34,548 nt of DNA, from contig CASDOW010000029.1 of the NCBI GenBank assembly GCA_949282195.1, positions 1 to 34,548 of the forward strand. The letters are read 5' to 3'. Position numbers and translations under genes: made by a program. Of this stretch, positions 17,020-25,729 are shown piece by piece. Origin of the DNA: an uncultured bacterium (GTDB lineage Bacteria > Cyanobacteriota > Vampirovibrionia > Gastranaerophilales > Gastranaerophilaceae). The notes under the pieces were generated by a model that worked only from the letters and a program-made list of their open reading frames with translations, was not told the DNA's origin and searched no databases. How positions within the stretch are numbered: the first letter of the stretch is position 1; every line of letters begins with the position of its first letter.

Positions 17020-17546
17020 AAAACAACCGGCGGGGAAGAAAAATAAAAATAGAACAAATGTTGTTATAAAATTCCTACATATAGAAGCATAAGAAGTAGT
17101 AAGCTATAAAATCCTTATATGATAATATCGAAAAGTATGCTATAAGTATTTTTTAGTAGTATAAAGTATTCAATTTTAACCACAATTAAATAGATGGTTT
17201 GGTCGAGGCAGACAAAATTTTTGTGCATTTTACACATCTTCATAATTTATCAAAAATAAAAAGTCAATAATAATGGCGGTTTTAGCCATTCTAAAAAATT
17301 TATTGTATAACAAAATTCAAGTATAATAAGCGTTTACAGAGATTTATATTTGACACATTACAAAAAGTCGTATACCATGAAAACATACAATTAATAGGTA
17401 GTGACGATTCACCTTTATTTCTCGTCCCCAGCGTGAGCCTCCGCTATGGTTATAATATCTAGGCTCAAAGGTAAGGACTTTTTAATTTAGTAAAGGAGGT
17501 AACGGCATCAGGAAGTAATAATTTACTCAAAACAAGGAGACTGATT
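17020..17546. other. 527-bp intergenic region with promoter-like boxes and a structured leader
   Basis: No gene is supported. A TTGACA box (17350-17355) followed 15 bases later by TATACC could be a promoter reading right. A hairpin with an internal bulge occupies 17411-17472. A strong GGAGG at about 17495 is not followed by a start codon (ATC lies where ATG would be expected). A short hairpin AATGGC…GCCATT lies near 17274-17292 without a T-tract. Confidence 0.4.
17411..17472 (+). ncRNA. structured leader RNA or attenuator-like hairpin
   Basis: Two nested stems pair exactly: ACCTTT (17411-17416) with AAAGGT (17467-17472), and GAGCCT (17435-17440) with AGGCTC (17461-17466). The 3' strands are contiguous and the 5' strands are separated by an 18-nt bulge; the terminal loop is 20 nt. 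The region is GC-richer than its surroundings. It precedes the small gene and integrase. Its role is inferred; it could also be a protein-binding DNA site. Confidence 0.4.
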
Positions 17547-17792
17547 ATGGTAATTATTACAATTCCAAAAATCAACGCTAGTAATGACGCTGGCAAACTG
17601 CACAACTGTATGAGATTGATGCCACTTATACGACCGTTGCAAAAGAATTTAGTTAAAGACAGAAAACAGGAGGAACACTACCTAAGAGAAAATTCAGCGA
17701 TTTACAAATTACCGGTCAACTTGATAAAACTTGATAAAGTAATGTCAAAAGTGATAGGCTATACTCTAATCACGCACTCTCATGGCATTTAA
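17547..17792 (+). CDS. short ORF upstream of the integrase, uncertain
   Basis: 81 codons starting ATG 17547 with AAGGAG 7 bases upstream. The product is basic (NLVKDRKQEEHYLREN, VNLIKLDKVMSKVIGY), lacks a recognised domain, and could be an excisionase-like or accessory protein by position only. Other frames across the same stretch also give protein-like fragments (IDATYTTVAKEF), so this may be a degraded gene rather than an intact one. Confidence 0.3.
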   Translation: MVIITIPKINASNDAGKLHNCMRLMPLIRPLQKNLVKDRKQEEHYLRENSAIYKLPVNLIKLDKVMSKVIGYTLITHSHGI

Positions 17793-17896
17793 AAAGCCTT
17801 TGTTTAGGGTTGGTTTTTGCTTTTTCACTCAATTCCGTGATTAAGTCTTTACATCTAACAATCGTTATCCTACAACAAAACAAAAAGGAGGAAACG

Positions 17897-17988
17897 ATGA
17901 GTTTTCGACAACGCAACTGTACGATGGCAACGTAGGAATGCAAGCTCTGCCGAGTACCACAGGAGCAGAGGAGAATGCAAATGGCTAA
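17897..17988 (+). other. two mini-ORFs leading into the integrase
   Basis: ATG 17897 has a strong AAGGAGG and encodes 12 residues (MSFRQRNCTMAT) ending at TAG 17935. ATG 17938 then opens 16 codons (MQALPSTTGAEENANG) ending at TAA 17986-17988, overlapping the integrase start at 17981. This nested arrangement looks like a leader controlling integrase translation. Confidence 0.4.
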
Positions 17989-19243
17989 AAGAAGACGTAA
18001 CGGCGAAGGCTGTTTTCAGAAAAGCACTTGCGGCAGATACATTGAATATCGAGTTACATATTATGATGAACTTGGTAAAAGAAAGCTAAAAACATTCTCT
18101 CGCAAGACAAAAGAAGAATGCTTGCAAGCGCACAAAGAATGGAAAGCAGAGCAAGAAGGTAAATGTCCTGATGAGATGAGCGAAAATATTACAGTTGCAC
18201 AATAGGCAAATACTTGGTTTGAAAATTATGTTGTAAATCACGTAAAAGAAACTACCGTTAACGACGATAGAAGCATTTTAGATAGGCACATTATTCCTGA
18301 TTTAGGACATTTATTACTAAAAAAGCTAACTCCTCACTTATTAACAAAATTTTATAACGCTTGCTTAAAAAAGAGTAACGGCAAAGGCGGAACACTTGAC
18401 CCCAAAACTGTGAAAAATATTAGAGCAGTATTAAATAGAATGCTCAAATGTGCTTGCATAATTGGTATTTTAAAAGATAACCCGAACGCCCTAGCTCTTT
18501 ATCCAAAATGCACTAAGAAAGAAACCGAAATTTTAAATTCGGAAGATTATGACAAACTCATAAAACATTGTATTGACCAAGCTACTCAATGGGATATGTT
18601 AATCATTTTCCTCTTATGTGTAGGCGCAAGATTAGGTGAGGCACTAGGATTGCAATGGTCAAAGGTTAATTTTGAAAAGCAAACTATTAGAATTGCCCAG
18701 CAAATGCAATCAGTACCAAACAAAGATAAGAACTCAAAATACAAATACACAAAGAAGATTATAGATTCCACAAAGACAAAAAGGTCTAACAGAACATTGC
18801 CAATGTCAAGTGATATTGAGCATATATTACGCTATGTTAGAAAGTTGCAAGCTGTAAACAAAATGGCGCAAGGAGCAAAATATCATAGAGATTTAGACCT
18901 TGTATTTGCACGTGAGGACGGATATTTCATTTGCGATACTACTTTTAGAACTTTTGTTAATAAACGGTTAGCAGAAGCAGGAATCGAACATCATAAAATA
19001 CATTCATTTCGCCATTCTTGCGCTACAAGTTTCTTTGAACAAAAAGCTGATATTAAGAAAGTGTCAAAGTGGCTCGGTCACAGTTGCATTGGAATTACCT
19101 TAGATACTTATACGCACGTTCAACCTCAACATCTGGAAGAACTTGCAGAGTTACAAAATAACAAATTTAAAAAAATCTTCAACAGTAACGAAAAAGATAT
19201 TCCAGATGAAATGTTACCAAATAAAGATGATTGGGGTGCATAA
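17981..19243 (+). pseudogene. int: tyrosine recombinase (integrase) with in-frame amber codon
   Basis: The frame is continuous from ATG 17981 (GAGGAG 7 bases upstream) to 19243, except for TAG at 18203-18205 (codon 75). Read through, it gives 420 residues: an N-terminal AP2-like arm-binding domain (RRNGEGCFQK, GRYIEYRVTYYDELGKRKLK), a SAM-like core-binding domain (about 70-170), and a catalytic domain with Arg217 (GARLGEAL), His341-x-x-Arg344 (HSFRHS), His367 (WLGHS) and Tyr377 (LDTYTHV), the complete set. The stop lies at ITVAQ-stop-ANTWF, where Trp is usual, so TGG to TAG is the simplest explanation. The gene points at the right attachment repeat. It is probably inactive unless the codon is suppressed or miscalled. 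A downstream restart at 18410 would give only the catalytic half. Confidence 0.8.
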
Positions 19244-19378
19244 AAAATGATAAGTTGTGGTGATAAAAGACCTATAATTATTGTAGGTCTTCCCTACAAT
19301 TTTCATCAAAAAATAAGTATTTTATAAATACCAATAACACTGATTATATCAAGCAAGGAAACTAATTTTCAATGAGTC

Positions 19379-19422
<44 letters not shown>

Positions 19423-19437
19423 AATCTGTACAAATAC

Positions 19438-19465
19438 ATTATGCGCCAAAAATTTCAAAAATCAA
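19438..19465 (-). promoter_or_regulatory. orphan (original) tRNA-fMet promoter
   Basis: Minus strand: TTGATT (19465-19460), 16-bp spacer, CATAAT (19443-19438), 20 bp before the orphan 5' half. Boxes and spacing match the promoter at 12549-12522. It now points into the 3' end of the integrase on the antisense strand. Confidence 0.6.
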
Positions 19466-19564
19466 GTAGTTATTTTATTTAAAAATAAATCACAACCAAA
19501 TAAGTTTTACACCTTTAATTTAAACATCTTTTTATACATGCAATTTTTATAATAAAATAAAACC

Positions 19565-20530
19565 ATGACTCTTATAAGTATCCTTATACCAATCTACAAT
19601 AGCGAAAAATACATTGAACAGTGTGTAAACAGCATTATCAGTCAAACCTACAAAAATATTGAAATAATCTGCATAAACGACGGCTCAACCGATAATACAA
19701 AAGAAATTCTTGAAAATCTTCAAAAAAAAGACAAAAGAATAAAAATCATAAACAAAAAAAATACAGGTTATGGAAACAGTCTCAATATTGCAATACAAAG
19801 CGCAAAAGGAGAATATATTGCAATAATTGAATCGGATGACCATATCAAAAACACAATGCTCGAAACCCTTCTAAAATATATAAAAGAAGATGAAACAGAT
19901 ATCGTAAAAGCCAATTTTTATAAAGAAAATAATTCCATAAAGAAAAATTCTTCAAAATATTTTATAAACAAAACTACAAATATAAATCTTTTTCCCAATA
20001 TGCTCTTAATTCAGCCAAGCATATGGTCTGCGCTGTACAAAAAAGAATTTCTAATAAAAAACAAAATAAAATTCAATGAAACAAAAGGTGCAAGTTATCA
20101 AGACCTATCATTTCACTTCAAAACAATGTTTTTAGCAAAAAAAATATTTCTTTTGAATGAACACTTATATTACTACAGAACAAACAACTCAAACTCCTCA
20201 ATAAATTCAAAAGGCAAAGCTTTTTTGGTGTTTGACGAGATAGAAACCATAAACAATTTTTTGAAAGATAAAAAAATCAATGAAAATACGCTAACAATTA
20301 AAAACATATTTGAATATAAAGTTATAACTTGGAATTTCAACAGAATTCAAAATAAATATAATAAAAAAGTATTTAATAAAGCTCTGGAATATTTTAAAAA
20401 ATACAACTTTCAAACATTAATGAAAAACAATACCTTAACAATAAAAGACAAAATATACTTAAATATCTTAAACAAGAACAAAAAATTATTTTATGCGATA
20501 CTTATACTAAGGAAATCAATAAAACTATGA
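19565..20530 (+). CDS. family 2 glycosyltransferase
   Basis: 321 residues with a GT-A fold: LISILIPIYNSEKYIEQCV at the start, IEIICINDGSTDNT near 34-47, the NTGYGNSLN segment and IIESDDHI (about 90-97) supplying the metal-binding acidic pair. It should transfer a sugar from a nucleotide donor to an envelope glycan. The C-terminal third is very Lys/Asn-rich and unassigned. It is the first chromosomal gene beyond the integrated element, overlaps the LOG-family gene by 4 bp (ATGA), and is similar in its first 60 residues to the GT2 at 5432-6709. Donor and acceptor unknown. Confidence 0.85.
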   Translation: MTLISILIPIYNSEKYIEQCVNSIISQTYKNIEIICINDGSTDNTKEILENLQKKDKRIKIINKKNTGYGNSLNIAIQSAKGEYIAIIESDDHIKNTMLETLLKYIKEDETDIVKANFYKENNSIKKNSSKYFINKTTNINLFPNMLLIQPSIWSALYKKEFLIKNKIKFNETKGASYQDLSFHFKTMFLAKKIFLLNEHLYYYRTNNSNSSINSKGKAFLVFDEIETINNFLKDKKINENTLTIKNIFEYKVITWNFNRIQNKYNKKVFNKALEYFKKYNFQTLMKNNTLTIKDKIYLNILNKNKKLFYAILILRKSIKL

Positions 20531-21123
20531 CAAATGACATTAAAACAATTTGCATTTTTGCAAGTTCATCCGAAAAACTTGATAAAATCTACTACAACGA
20601 CGCATACAACCTTGGAGTTGAAATAGCTAAAAACAATTTCAATATTGTATATGGCGGCTCAAACCTTGGTTTAATGGGAGAAATAACTCAAGCTGCAAAA
20701 TCTCAAGGCAGTGAAATTACAGGCGTAATGCCCGAAAAGCTCTATAATTTCGGAATACACCCCGGAGATTGCACAAAATTCATCTTAACTAAAGGCATGA
20801 GAGAAAGAAAAGCAAAAATGGATGAATTATCTCAAGCTCTTATTGCAATCGCGGGAGGATTTGGAACATTGGAAGAATTATCCGAAATGCTTGTACAAAA
20901 GCAACTTGGCTATAACAATAAACCGATTGTAATTCTAAACACAAACGGATTTTATAACAACTTAATTAATTTCTTTAACGACATCATAAACAAAAATTTT
21001 GCACCAAAAGAAACAAGCAATCTTTACTATATTGCAAAAACTCCAAAAGAAGCAATTGAATACATAAAGAACTACGATTTTAAAAAAATAGACTACCTAA
21101 ACAAAAAATTAATGCTAAAATAA
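20527..21123 (+). CDS. LOG-family nucleoside 5'-monophosphate phosphoribohydrolase
   Basis: 198 residues. Family features: ICIFASSS at the N terminus, NIVYGGSNLGLMG (about 40-52), GVMPEKL, MRERKAKMDELSQALIAI and AGGFGTLEEL (about 118-127), matching the nucleotide-binding PGGxGTxxE motif with Ala in place of Pro. LOG enzymes release a free base and ribose 5-phosphate from cytokinin nucleotides or from AMP-like nucleotides; many are mislabelled lysine decarboxylases. Its start overlaps the GT2 stop by 4 bp, implying coupled translation. In non-plant-associated bacteria the natural substrate is usually uncertain. Confidence 0.85.
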   Translation: MTNDIKTICIFASSSEKLDKIYYNDAYNLGVEIAKNNFNIVYGGSNLGLMGEITQAAKSQGSEITGVMPEKLYNFGIHPGDCTKFILTKGMRERKAKMDELSQALIAIAGGFGTLEELSEMLVQKQLGYNNKPIVILNTNGFYNNLINFFNDIINKNFAPKETSNLYYIAKTPKEAIEYIKNYDFKKIDYLNKKLMLK

Positions 21124-21198
21124 AATCAACCTTTAGTATAATTACAAAATAACAAATTTATTACATACTATAATTGTAAGGATAAGACTTAGGGATAT

Positions 21199-21531
21199 AT
21201 GCTGGATAAAATTCAAAATAATAATTCAGAATCTATTATACAAAGTCAAAATTTGGATAGAATTAGAGGCTTAGGAGCAACAAATCCTTTTGAAGATGAC
21301 GACAAAGGTTTTTTTGTTGACGAATCAAGCATTTCATCATTAGCGCTTGAAAAATATCAAAGAGAATTAGATGTTAAAAAATTCAGCGATATTTTAATGG
21401 AAACAGATGAACAAGCTGCAAATGAACTTGTAGTAAAACAAGCATTTGACGGCACCCTATCTATCGATAATGATGATTTTTTGTCTGAACTTTTGAATAA
21501 TGAAGATTTTATAAATGAAATTGCTTTATAA
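21199..21531 (+). CDS. small acidic protein of unknown function
   Basis: 110 residues, strongly acidic, with DDDKGFF and NDDFLSELLNNEDF stretches, probably helical, and no recognised domain. A TATAAT box lies at 21169-21174 and the start is ATG 21199. Its end overlaps the YkgJ-like gene by 17 bp, so the two are probably co-expressed. Size, charge and helicity would suit a small regulatory or anti-factor protein, but this is only a possibility. Confidence 0.6.
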   Translation: MLDKIQNNNSESIIQSQNLDRIRGLGATNPFEDDDKGFFVDESSISSLALEKYQRELDVKKFSDILMETDEQAANELVVKQAFDGTLSIDNDDFLSELLNNEDFINEIAL

Positions 21532-21976
21532 GAAAATTTTTGAAAAAATTAAAAAGCTCTATCATCTAAAAATCTTAAAAAGACGCTATTATAGGCGTGG
21601 AAATTGCAATATGTGCGGGGCATGCTGCGAAAACATTTATGTTCGCCATAATGGCAAAGTCATCAAAACAAAAGAAGAATTTGAAAAAATCAAAAAAGAA
21701 GACAACTATTCGTTTTATCAGCATATATCAATAATAAATCAAGATGATTTCGGACTGGTTTTTGAATGCAATAAGTTCGACAGAGAAAAAAAGCTCTGCA
21801 AAGACCACAAAAACCGCCCCTCAATTTGCAGAAACTATCCAAGCGAAGAAATTTTTTCCTTTGGCGCACAATTGCAGGATAATTGCGGATTTAATTTCGT
21901 TCCAATAGAATCTTTTAAAGAAATATTTTCAAAAGTATCCAAAAAACCGATAAAAAATTTTGAAGAAATTAATTAA
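21515..21976 (+). CDS. YkgJ-type CxxCxxCC metal-binding protein
   Basis: 153 residues. The YkgJ-family cluster CNMCGACC (31-38) and a later CKDHKNRPSICRNYP with further Cys residues define a zinc- or iron-chelating domain; a final Cys lies in DNCGFNF. The N terminus is very basic and may be a helix. The family is widespread but its biochemical role is poorly defined; some members sit with envelope or lipid genes. It overlaps the upstream small acidic gene by 17 bp, and its 3' end overlaps the convergent folP by 8 bp. Confidence 0.8.
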   Translation: MKLLYKKIFEKIKKLYHLKILKRRYYRRGNCNMCGACCENIYVRHNGKVIKTKEEFEKIKKEDNYSFYQHISIINQDDFGLVFECNKFDREKKLCKDHKNRPSICRNYPSEEIFSFGAQLQDNCGFNFVPIESFKEIFSKVSKKPIKNFEEIN

Positions 21977-23129
21977 AAGTATACATTCTATCATTGAATT
22001 TTAAAGCTTGCATTGACAGCTCAACATCATGCACTCTTATATACTCAATATCATTTTGAATTAACCAGCTTGTAGCAAGTGCTGTTTGAATATCGGCATC
22101 TTTTGGCTCACGAGTATTAACAACATCTTGCAAAAATCTTTTCCTTGAAACACCTGCTAAAATAGGATATCCCAACGATTTAAACTCAGAAATCCTTTTC
22201 AAAAGAGTAAAATTCTGTTCAATTGTTTTTGCAAACCCAAATCCGACATCAACAATTATATTTTCCTTTTTCATTCCGCAAGATAACGCATATTGAGTTT
22301 TTTCAAATAATTCCTGATAAACTTCATCAATTATATTTTCATACTGCACCAAAGAATCCATTGTTTTTGAATCACCTCTTGAATGCATAATAACAAGTTT
22401 TTTATCTGATTCCTTGCACACATTGATAAACTCGGGATTATTTAAAAAACTAACATCATTAATAATATCAGCGCCTGCATCAATTGCAGCCTTTGCACAT
22501 CCAAGTGACATTGTATCCACACTAATTTCGATGTGAGGATAAGCAGTTTTTAACGCCGTAACAATGGGAACAACTTTCTCGATTTCATACACAACAGACA
22601 CTAAATCTGTATATGGTTTTGTAGATTGCGCCCCAATATCAATAACCTGCGCCCCTTGCTCAATCATATCTATTGCGTGGTTTATTGCCTTATCTATTTC
22701 AACAAACTCGCCGCCATCAGAAAAAGAATTTGGAGTCAGATTTAAAATACCGACAATCTTACTTCTTCTATAATCTTTTGTTTCCGGCTCAATTTGCTCC
22801 ATTAAAATATCAGATAATTTAGATAGAGAAAAGGGCTGATTTCTTAATTTTTTGGCAACATGCTCAATTTGACACAATGTACCCGATAAAATACAGTCAG
22901 AAAAGCTGATTGAACAATCTATAACTCCGCGGTTAACCGCGCAATCGCATCCTACAGAAAGAGCTGTTTGCTTTATTATTGTAGCCTGTGAAGGAGTTAT
23001 ATCAAATATTTTAATAGACACAAATTTATGTTTTTTAACTGCATGACTAACATAACCTTCATCAAATCCGACTGATGAAATTTCCTTATTTATGAATTTT
23101 CTTAAAACTGTCTTCGATAAAAATTGCAT
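21969..23129 (-). CDS. folP: dihydropteroate synthase
   Basis: 386 residues. It condenses 6-hydroxymethyl-dihydropterin pyrophosphate with p-aminobenzoate to form dihydropteroate in folate synthesis, and is the sulphonamide target. The TIM-barrel core starts near residue 125: VGILNLTPNSFSDGG (126-140), AQVIDIGAQSTKP, ISVDTMS, DIINDVSF, VDVGFGFAKT, PILAGVSRKRFL and VHDVELSMQA. About 120 residues precede the core (ITPSQATIIKQTALSVGCD, then CQIEHVAKKL), much longer than the usual 270-280-residue enzyme, as in a subset of bacterial DHPS proteins. The 3' end overlaps the convergent YkgJ-like gene by 8 bp. Confidence 0.9.
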   Translation of the reverse strand: MQFLSKTVLRKFINKEISSVGFDEGYVSHAVKKHKFVSIKIFDITPSQATIIKQTALSVGCDCAVNRGVIDCSISFSDCILSGTLCQIEHVAKKLRNQPFSLSKLSDILMEQIEPETKDYRRSKIVGILNLTPNSFSDGGEFVEIDKAINHAIDMIEQGAQVIDIGAQSTKPYTDLVSVVYEIEKVVPIVTALKTAYPHIEISVDTMSLGCAKAAIDAGADIINDVSFLNNPEFINVCKESDKKLVIMHSRGDSKTMDSLVQYENIIDEVYQELFEKTQYALSCGMKKENIIVDVGFGFAKTIEQNFTLLKRISEFKSLGYPILAGVSRKRFLQDVVNTREPKDADIQTALATSWLIQNDIEYIRVHDVELSMQALKFNDRMYTFN

Positions 23130-23151
23130 TTTTTTGTTTAACGTCTATAAT
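23124..23151 (+). promoter_or_regulatory. promoter of rplY
   Basis: TTGCAT (23124-23129), 16-bp spacer, TATAAT (23146-23151), about 60 bp upstream of the rplY start. The -35 box overlaps the folP start codon on the other strand. Confidence 0.5.
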
Positions 23152-23211
23152 TAATTATACAATACATTAATATTAATAGATTAAGCATAACATTAAGTCA
23201 AGGAGAATAAA

Positions 23212-23490
23212 ATGGCAAACGCTAAACTTACAATTACAGCTCGTGAAGAAGGAAAAAATCCTCGTCAAATTAGAGCTCAAGGATTTTTACCCGGCTCAAT
23301 ATACGGAAAAGGAATGGATGCTAAAAATATCCAAGTAAACACCCATGAATTTGAAATGGCATACAAAAACAACCAAGATGCCACTTGGGAGCTTACATTG
23401 GGTAACGAAAAATTCAACGCTAAAATTCAAGAACTACAAATGAATTATGCAACAAATGAATTTTTAAATGTTGAATTTGCGCTGGCATAA
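23212..23490 (+). CDS. rplY: 50S ribosomal protein bL25, short form
   Basis: 92 residues, the 5S-rRNA-binding domain of the bL25/CTC family: LTITAREEGKNPRQIRAQG, FLPGSIYGKG, QVNTHEFEMAY and KIQELQMNYATNEFLNVEF, which match the conserved N-terminal domain. The C-terminal TL5-type domain found in many non-enteric bacteria is absent, giving the same size as the E. coli protein. Ribosome site AAGGAG lies 6 bases before ATG. The stop codon abuts the stop of the convergent gene 23491-23772. Confidence 0.9.
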   Translation: MANAKLTITAREEGKNPRQIRAQGFLPGSIYGKGMDAKNIQVNTHEFEMAYKNNQDATWELTLGNEKFNAKIQELQMNYATNEFLNVEFALA

Positions 23491-23772
23491 CTATTCTTCT
23501 TCATCATGAAATGAAGCTGAAAAAACATCTTGAGAATTTAAGGAGTCAACAAAATGATTATAACGCTCCATTCTCAATTTTAACCAACCAAGCATAAGGT
23601 TGGAACCTGAAATTTTAACAACACGAACAGGAGCAAAACAATTTCTGTTCGTGTTATATTTTTCTTCCATAAAAGTTTGACATTTACAATTTAATTCTTC
23701 AATTAAATCATACAATGTTCTAAGCCACGCACTCTGGACTGATAATTCATCTACTTTAAATTCTAGTATCAT
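23491..23772 (-). CDS. hypothetical protein
   Basis: 93 residues, probably mostly helical in the first half (SVQSAWLRTLYDLIEELN) with a basic central strand region (NCFAPVRVVKISGSN) and an acidic C terminus (DEEE). It has no recognised domain. AGGAAAG and GGTAG lie just upstream of ATG 23772. Located between rplY (convergent, no gap) and a hairpin terminator at 23854-23880. Confidence 0.5.
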   Translation of the reverse strand: MILEFKVDELSVQSAWLRTLYDLIEELNCKCQTFMEEKYNTNRNCFAPVRVVKISGSNLMLGWLKLRMERYNHFVDSLNSQDVFSASFHDEEE

Positions 23773-23853
23773 AATCTACCTGACTTTCCTTAATCCTTGC
23801 AATACCACATTATTTACTCTAGTAAAATTCCACACAATAGGCATTTATAACAA

Positions 23854-23880
23854 AAAACACTACATATAATGTAGTGTTTT
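23854..23880. terminator. bidirectional hairpin terminator
   Basis: Perfect 12-bp stem AAAACACTACAT / ATGTAGTGTTTT with a 3-nt loop, and T-runs on both strands. It lies 22 bp past the stop of the minus-strand gene ending at 23902, whose transcript it probably ends. Confidence 0.8.
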
Positions 23881-23901
23881 AAGGAAAATCTATTATTTAT
23901 G

Positions 23902-24521
23902 TTACTTCTTAACATCTTTATTTGTTCTTAAAGCTTCTATAGTAGATTGAACTGATTGATGAATAACATTAAGCATATCGAAATTAGCGCCTAAAAATGC
24001 AAATTGTCCGTCTTGTTCTTTATCTAAATCTTCAGTTTGTACACCAAAATTCGCGCTAACTTCTTTAATAACGTTATCTGTAGATTTTTCAAGAAAATGC
24101 AAATAATTATCTGCCATATAGTTTACCAAACCGGGAATTGAACATGCAATTTCTTCGGGAGGCAAACACATTACATTTGCCATTGCTTTTATAGAAACTA
24201 ATGAAGCTGCAGCCGCTGCCATTCCTGCCTTAGGCAAATTAATTCCAAAGCCCAAATTATCAAAATTGCAACTATCTTCATCCTCATCACTTTCATTAAA
24301 TGGTTTTAAAATATCTTTGTATTGTGAATAATTAACATTATCAAGGGACTGTATGGCTTGATTTGTCAATCCTTGAATATATGAAGAATTATCAATAGAA
24401 TATTCGGGACTATTATTTTGACGACTCTTTATTGAATTATCATCAATGGGCTTAGAAACTTTATCTTCACCCTTAAATTTTAATATATTTGTCTAACAAA
24501 AGAAACCGGTGAAATATTCAT
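23902..24521 (-). pseudogene. frameshifted lineage-style protein, paralogue of the next gene
   Basis: A good start exists at ATG 24521 (GAAAGG 8 bases upstream), opening MNISPVSFVRQIY and then TAA at 24482-24480. One frame over, the sequence continues as LKFKGEDKVSKPIDDN and runs without interruption to the stop at 23902. A single lost base near 24490 explains this. The restored protein would have the same start style and hhF-K-G motif as its neighbours. The internal ATG 24369 has no clear ribosome site. The body (MCLPPEEIACSIPGLVNYMADNYL) resembles LPPKDIENDVPHFVN… of the upstream gene 24596-25651, so the two share a domain. Function unknown. Confidence 0.65.
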
Positions 24522-24595
24522 AGCAAAAACCTTTCATTTATATACAAAACTACAAAACACGTAACATTTAAAATTGCACGTGCCTATTAAATTAT

Positions 24596-25651
24596 TCAAG
24601 CAATTTCAATAATCTTATTATCTTTAAAAGCAAAACGCTTTGTTGTAAGTTCATTATTATAATAACGCGAAACAGTAGCAATATTTGATTCTTTATCCTG
24701 CGTAATATAAATATTCGAATCATCAAAAGAATTTATTAATGTCAAAGAACGTATTGAGCCATCTTCACTAAATTCCACATCAAAAGTTTCATCTCCTGAA
24801 GAATTTGACATGCTAGCAGATATATAATCAAAATTATCAGGGTTTCTTTTAACAATAATATCTCCTTTTGGAGTGTCGTATTTCATGATTAAACTACCCT
24901 TAGAATCCTTGGATATCTTTGGCTTTGAAGACAATAACAAGCCGTTAGATAAAGCTAAAAGAACTTCTCTTGGGTTTGAATTAAATCCATTCATTAACAT
25001 CTGATAAATTTTATAATCATAAGCTCTTGACAAAAGATTTAAAGACTCCTGAAGCTCGGAAGGATGCAATCTGAAATAATCACAAAGCACTCTTAATGAC
25101 TCAGCCGCATTTTCAAATTGATATCTAATATCATCATTATCAAGCATTTTATGATATGATGAGTCTTCCGTTTGAATTTCAAGAGAATACATATTATCAG
25201 ACTCCATTATTGAATATGCAGTTTTTTGCAAAGAATCAGCTTCAAAATATAAATCGTCTATATAAGTACCTGCTTTTATATTTACAAAATGAGGAACGTC
25301 ATTCTCTATATCTTTTGGCGGCAAGCCGAGACTATGGGCATTAAGCTTTATTTGTTTAATCTTAAGTGAAGCATTTAACAACAATTCATCTTGTTCGCCA
25401 TTAGCAACATCCAATACAAGTCCATTGAATTTAGTAATTAAATCATCTTTATCTTCATTTAACATACCTGCTTTTTTTGCTGCTTGACTTGTTTTTTTAC
25501 CAAGGAGCTGATAATAAAAATTTCTATCTAGGAAAAAATCAACAGAATTATTCTGCCTGCTTTGATTTTTATCGGAATTTGATTTAAAAACAGGAGCTGA
25601 CTTTATCTTAGCCCTAGAAACAGAATTTATGGACAAAGAAGAAATTTTCAT
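24596..25651 (-). CDS. lineage-style protein of unknown function
   Basis: 351 residues, beginning MKISSLSINS and carrying APVFKSN (19-25), the shared short motif. The N-terminal half is helical and includes LNAHSLGLPPKDI (103-115) and a following VPHFVN, a region shared with the frameshifted gene just downstream. The C-terminal third (from about 250: GDIIVKRNPDNF, DETFDVEFSEDGSIRSL, SNIYITQDKESN, TTKRFAFKDNKI) is a run of short strands, possibly a beta-meander. No signal peptide, enzyme motif or known domain is seen. About 75 bp separate it from the paralogous gene start. Confidence 0.7.
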   Translation of the reverse strand: MKISSLSINSVSRAKIKSAPVFKSNSDKNQSRQNNSVDFFLDRNFYYQLLGKKTSQAAKKAGMLNEDKDDLITKFNGLVLDVANGEQDELLLNASLKIKQIKLNAHSLGLPPKDIENDVPHFVNIKAGTYIDDLYFEADSLQKTAYSIMESDNMYSLEIQTEDSSYHKMLDNDDIRYQFENAAESLRVLCDYFRLHPSELQESLNLLSRAYDYKIYQMLMNGFNSNPREVLLALSNGLLLSSKPKISKDSKGSLIMKYDTPKGDIIVKRNPDNFDYISASMSNSSGDETFDVEFSEDGSIRSLTLINSFDDSNIYITQDKESNIATVSRYYNNELTTKRFAFKDNKIIEIA

Positions 25652-25729
25652 ATTTAAACCTTATACTATATAGCAATTCTACAAAAATTCTAAAAAATTT
25701 TTTTTGCCAACATGTGATATCATAAAATT

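Noticed and set aside
17274-17292. AATGGC…GCCATT hairpin as a terminator
   Set aside because: No T-tract follows on either strand and the nearest upstream stop is about 250 bp away.
24369-24521. Programmed -1 frameshift in the 24521 gene
   Set aside because: The frames switch just before a TAA but no X-XXY-YYZ slippery site precedes it in frame, so a lost base is simpler.
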